Below are positions 60,423-64,000 of a stretch of 64,000 nucleotides of DNA, piece after piece. A program made the translations under genes and the position numbers. Positions within the stretch are counted from its first letter, which is position 1. Each line of letters starts with the position of its first letter. Below the pieces are notes generated by a model, which saw only the letters and a program-made list of their open reading frames with translations, was not told the DNA's origin and made no database searches. The DNA comes from Allygus modestus (Eukaryota; Arthropoda; Insecta; Hemiptera; Cicadellidae), in the NCBI GenBank assembly GCA_963675035.1, contig OY776111.1, positions 79,486,946 to 79,550,945 of the forward strand, written 5' to 3'.

Positions 60423-62038
60423 TACCCCCATTGCAGCAAACCTGCATACTCAGCGAATTTCCAATGAATATATAACATAACACATTAAAACATTTATCAG
60501 GATTCATAATAAATATATTCACAAACAAGCGATATTTGAAATATTAATTATTCCCCATAAGAATAACATTGGGGATGAGTACGCAGGTTTGCTGCTACAA
60601 GGCACACAAAATAATGGTTTTTTATGCAAATATCAATAGAACTCATTTTAGTGAAGTCACATACCAAGTTTCATCCATATACATTCATAAATAAGCGATA
60701 TATAGCATTTTAAGTATTTTCCATAAGAATAACATGGGGAACAAGTACCTAGGTTTGCTGCTACAGGAACCATAGGCGAAAAATTGTTTTTTGTGCAAAC
60801 AACAATAAACCACAACCAGATCAAGCCATATACCAAATTTGGCCAGTTTATGTTCATAAATAAGCGAGATATACAATTTTTATTTTTCTCCATAAGAATA
60901 ACATTAGACAACGTACTGTGTTTAGCACTTTCAATATCTCGGTAACCAATTGACGTAGAGCAATGATCAAAATACCAAATTTTTAGTTTTTTAAAGCTGA
61001 ATTCAATGGCATAAATTACAATTTGATTTAAATTAAAATTAGATGTGAAAACCCTAAAAAACTCATTTTTGGGGTACAAAACCCCCCAAAAACCCGTCTT
61101 CGGACGGTGTGATTCATCTGGTTTTCGAACTCGTTCAAATAAATGGTACTTTACACATTTGTACCAAATTTCATTAAGATCGGACCATTTTTACGAGAGT
61201 TATCGTGCTTACGGACACACACACATATATATATATATATACATATATAATACCCCCGTCGCAGCAAACCTGCATACTCAGCGAATTTCCAATGGATATA
61301 TAACATAACACATTAACACTTAACGGGATTCATAAGAAATATATTCACAACCAAGCGATATTAAAAATATTAATTATTCTCCATAAGAATAACATTGGGG
61401 ATGAGTACGCAGGTTTGCTGCAACAAGGAACACAACATAATGGGTTTTTATGCAAATATAATTAGAACTCATTTAAGTAAAGTCACATACCAAGTTGCAT
61501 CCGTATACATTCATAAATAACTGATATATAACATTTTAAGTATTTTCCATAAGAATAACGTGGGGACAAAGTGCCTAGGTTTGCTGCTACAGGAACCATA
61601 GGCGAAAAATTGTTTTTTTGTGCAAACAACAATAAACCAAAACCAGATCAAGCCATATACCAAATTTTGCCAGTTTATGTTCATAAATAAGTGAGATATA
61701 CCATTTTTCTTTTTCTCCATAAGAATAACATTAGACAACGTACTGTGTTTAGCACTTTCAATATCTCGGTAACCAATTGACGTAGAGCAATGATCAAAAT
61801 ACCAAATTGTTTTTTTTATGCTGAATTCAATGGTATAAATAAAAATTTGATTTAAATTAAAATTACATGAGAAAACCCCAAAAAACACATTTTTGGGGGA
61901 CAAAACCCCCCAAAAATCCCCCTTCGGATGGTGCGATTCATCTGGGTTTCGAACTCGTTCAAATAAATGGTACTTTACACATTTGGACCAAATTTCATTA
62001 AGATCGGACCTTTTTTACGAGAGTTATCGTGCTTACGG

Positions 62039-62102
<64 letters not shown>

Positions 62103-62356
62103 AAAAATTTGAACGAATGGTGTTTTGGCATCTGGGGACCTCAAAATGAAAAGTTATCATGGTCTCGGGCTTAAGTCTTACCATGAGACCTACGGTAATA
62201 GCTTCTTCCCTATAGGGGAAATTCGCTAAAATTTGAACGAATGGTGTTTTTGGCATCTGGGGACCTCAAAATGAAAAGTTATCATGGTCTCGGGCTTAAG
62301 TCTTACCATGAGACCTACGGTAATAGCTTCTTCCCTATAGGGGAAATTCGCTAAAA
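60423..62356 (-). repeat. Microsatellite-bearing repeat family, two reverse copies and a duplicated end
   Basis: Copies at 60423-61245 and 61250-62232 both start CCCC(A/C)(T/G)TCGCAGCAAACCTGC-like and carry (CA)n/(TA)n tracts (about 61217-61248; 62045-62094) just after GTTATCGTGCTTACGGACAC. The last ~123 bases (ATTTGAACGAATGGTGTTTT to AATTCGCTAAAA) are repeated in tandem at 62232-62356. Confidence 0.75.
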
Positions 62357-62554
62357 CATACGATTTCCATAGATCCGTTAAAAGGTTGTTCCCGAGAATA
62401 CATATTTAAGTATGATTGGAATCAACGTTTCTTATCTGGACAAATTTCCAGACGATATCTTCCACATCTTTGAGACCGAACATAACCGAAACCATAACCG
62501 AATAACCTAAATAATAGCTATACCGTATCAGACAATTTCATTCTGTTTTAGCAA

Positions 62555-63493
62555 ATTTCCCCTATAGGGAAGAAGCTATTACCGTAGGTCTCATGGTAAG
62601 ACTTAAGCCTGAGACCATGATAACTTTTCATTTTGAGGTCCCCAGATGCCAAAAACACCATTCGTTCAAATTTTTATATATGTATATATATATGTGTGTC
62701 CGTAAGCACGATAACTCTCGTAAAAAAGGTCCGATCTTAATTAAATTTGGTCCAAAGTGTAAAGTACCATTTATTTGAACGAGTTTGAAAACCAGATGAA
62801 TCGCTCCATCCGAAGGGGGGTTTTTGGGGGGTTTTGTACCCCAAAAATGTATTTTTTGAGGTTTTCACATATAATTTTAATTTAAATCAAATTTTAATTC
62901 ATACCATTGAATTTAGCTTAAAAAACAAACAATTTGGTATTTTGATCATTTCTCTACGTCAATCGGTTACCGAGATATTGAAAGTGCTAAACACAGTACG
63001 TTGTCTAATGTTATTCTTATGGAGAAAAAGAAAAATTGTATATCTCGCTTATTTATAAACATAAACTGGCGAAATTTGGTATATGGATTGATCTGGTTGT
63101 GGTTTATTGTTGTTTGCACAAAAAAACAATTTTTCTCCTATGGTTCCTGTAGCAGCAAACCTAGGTACTTGGTCCCCATGTTATTCTTATGGAAAATATT
63201 TAATATGTTATATATCGCTTATTTATGAATGTATATGGATGAAACTTGGTATGTGACTTCACTAAGATGAGTTCTATTGATATTTCTATAAAAAAAACAT
63301 TATTTTGTGTACCTTGTTGCAGCAAACCTGCGTACTCATCCCCAATGTTATTCTTATGGAGAATAATTAATATTTTAAATATCGCTTGTTTGTGAGTACA
63401 TTTCTTATGAATCTTGTTAAGTGTTTTAATGTGTTATGTTATATATTCATTGGAAATTCGCTGAGTATGCAGGTTTGCAGCGACGGGGGTATA
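62555..63493 (+). repeat. Microsatellite-bearing repeat family, forward copy
   Basis: From TAGCAAATTTCCCCTATAGG to GCAGGTTTGCAGCGACGGGG, with a short (TA)n/(TG)n tract at about 62673-62699. One of the most complete copies in the window. Confidence 0.75.
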
Positions 63494-64000
63494 TTTTATA
63501 TTATCGCTTCATTATTTATGAAAGTGTACCCAAACGGAAAGTTTCTGATAAACACTAACCTTATTTGTGAATTCTACAGTAAAATATCTTTCGGAAAAAA
63601 TAAAATAGGCTATGTATAAGTTATTGGTCCAATACTTTCTGTTTCAACCGGTTATGAATATGTAACAGTTAAAACTGTTAACACACTGTGGTGGTCAGGA
63701 TAAGAATAACGCGGTTTAAATAATTATAGAGCTTTGTCACTTTTGAAAAAAGCTCATTGGAGAAATTTCTGGAAACAAAACATTTAGCCAAAGAGTAATA
63801 AAGACTAACATAAGTAGTGAAGAGGGGATTTGATTGGATAAGATATTTGTTGCCATGAAGACCGGAAGGTATAGAGCGTCAAAATGGCGGTCAGCATGTA
63901 AGCACAGTTTTTTACCCCAGACAAGACTTCTATAGATATATACCTCGTTGGATACAATAGGATTTGTTATTTAAAAATAACGTAAGATAACCTAACCTAA
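63494..64000. other. AT-rich intergenic, no gene seen
   Basis: No supported feature. The window ends with CCTAACCTAA, two units of the insect telomere-type repeat, too short to mean a telomere. Confidence 0.4.

Noticed and set aside
63981..64000. Telomere repeat at the window end
   Set aside because: Only two CCTAA units; similar short strings occur near 28000-28090 inside the palindrome centre.

Overview
The window looks like arthropod (probably insect) nuclear DNA: AT-rich intergenic sequence, dispersed repeats, microsatellites, a 92-bp satellite, spliced genes with short introns, and TATA/TCAGT core promoters. No host gene is recognised with confidence. Most of the coding capacity belongs to Polinton/Maverick-like (adintovirus-like) elements, and their nesting is the main result.

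Layout. (1) 1-~4276: the right-hand end of one Polinton/adintovirus copy that starts outside the window: end of the major capsid protein, four small genes and a BIR-RING inhibitor of apoptosis, most with their own TATA/initiator promoter, followed by a foldback repeat and a possible terminus. (2) ~4.3-19.6 kb: host-type sequence with a 14-copy 92-bp satellite (6018-7303), several copies of a repeat family that carries a microsatellite at one fixed internal place, a decayed coding stretch (16.8-17.3 kb) and a foldback element. (3) 19630-58447: a composite element flanked by the 6-bp duplication ATTTAT. It is a giant, near-perfect palindrome whose two ~8-kb arms (19630-27793 and 28169-36142 plus 58378-58447) each carry an intact zinc-finger/protein-primed DNA polymerase and a smaller C2H2 protein. 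It has no integrase, ATPase or capsid gene. (4) 36143-58371: a 22.2-kb capsid-encoding Polinton inserted into the terminal G-tract of the palindrome's right arm, with a GGGGGG duplication. It has ~337-bp terminal inverted repeats and, in order: PolB (frameshifted), a small unknown gene, a BRO protein, integrase with chromodomain (frameshifted), packaging ATPase, a core-2/I-branching-like glycosyltransferase, an unknown protein, a fibre-like repeat protein, phospholipase A2, adenain-like protease, penton, a small basic protein, major capsid protein, a PPP1R15/GADD34-like protein, two unknown proteins, then a head-to-head pair of spliced genes (a 3-exon Cys-rich gene on minus; a 14-exon RING gene on plus, every intron in phase 0). 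(5) 58454-64000: host-type sequence with more copies of the microsatellite-bearing repeat.

How it may work. The Polinton has the replication, integration, packaging and capsid modules of a virus-like element plus a host-interaction block at its right end (PPP1R15-like, spliced RING gene with an LxCxE motif, Cys-rich gene). The palindrome shares the AGTAGG terminus and 6-bp target duplication with the Polinton but encodes only a polymerase (with an endonuclease-VII-like HNH insert) and a zinc-finger protein. The simplest inference is a replication-competent element that depends on Polinton integrase in trans. The frameshifts in the Polinton lie in homopolymer runs, so decay and assembly error cannot be told apart from this sequence alone.
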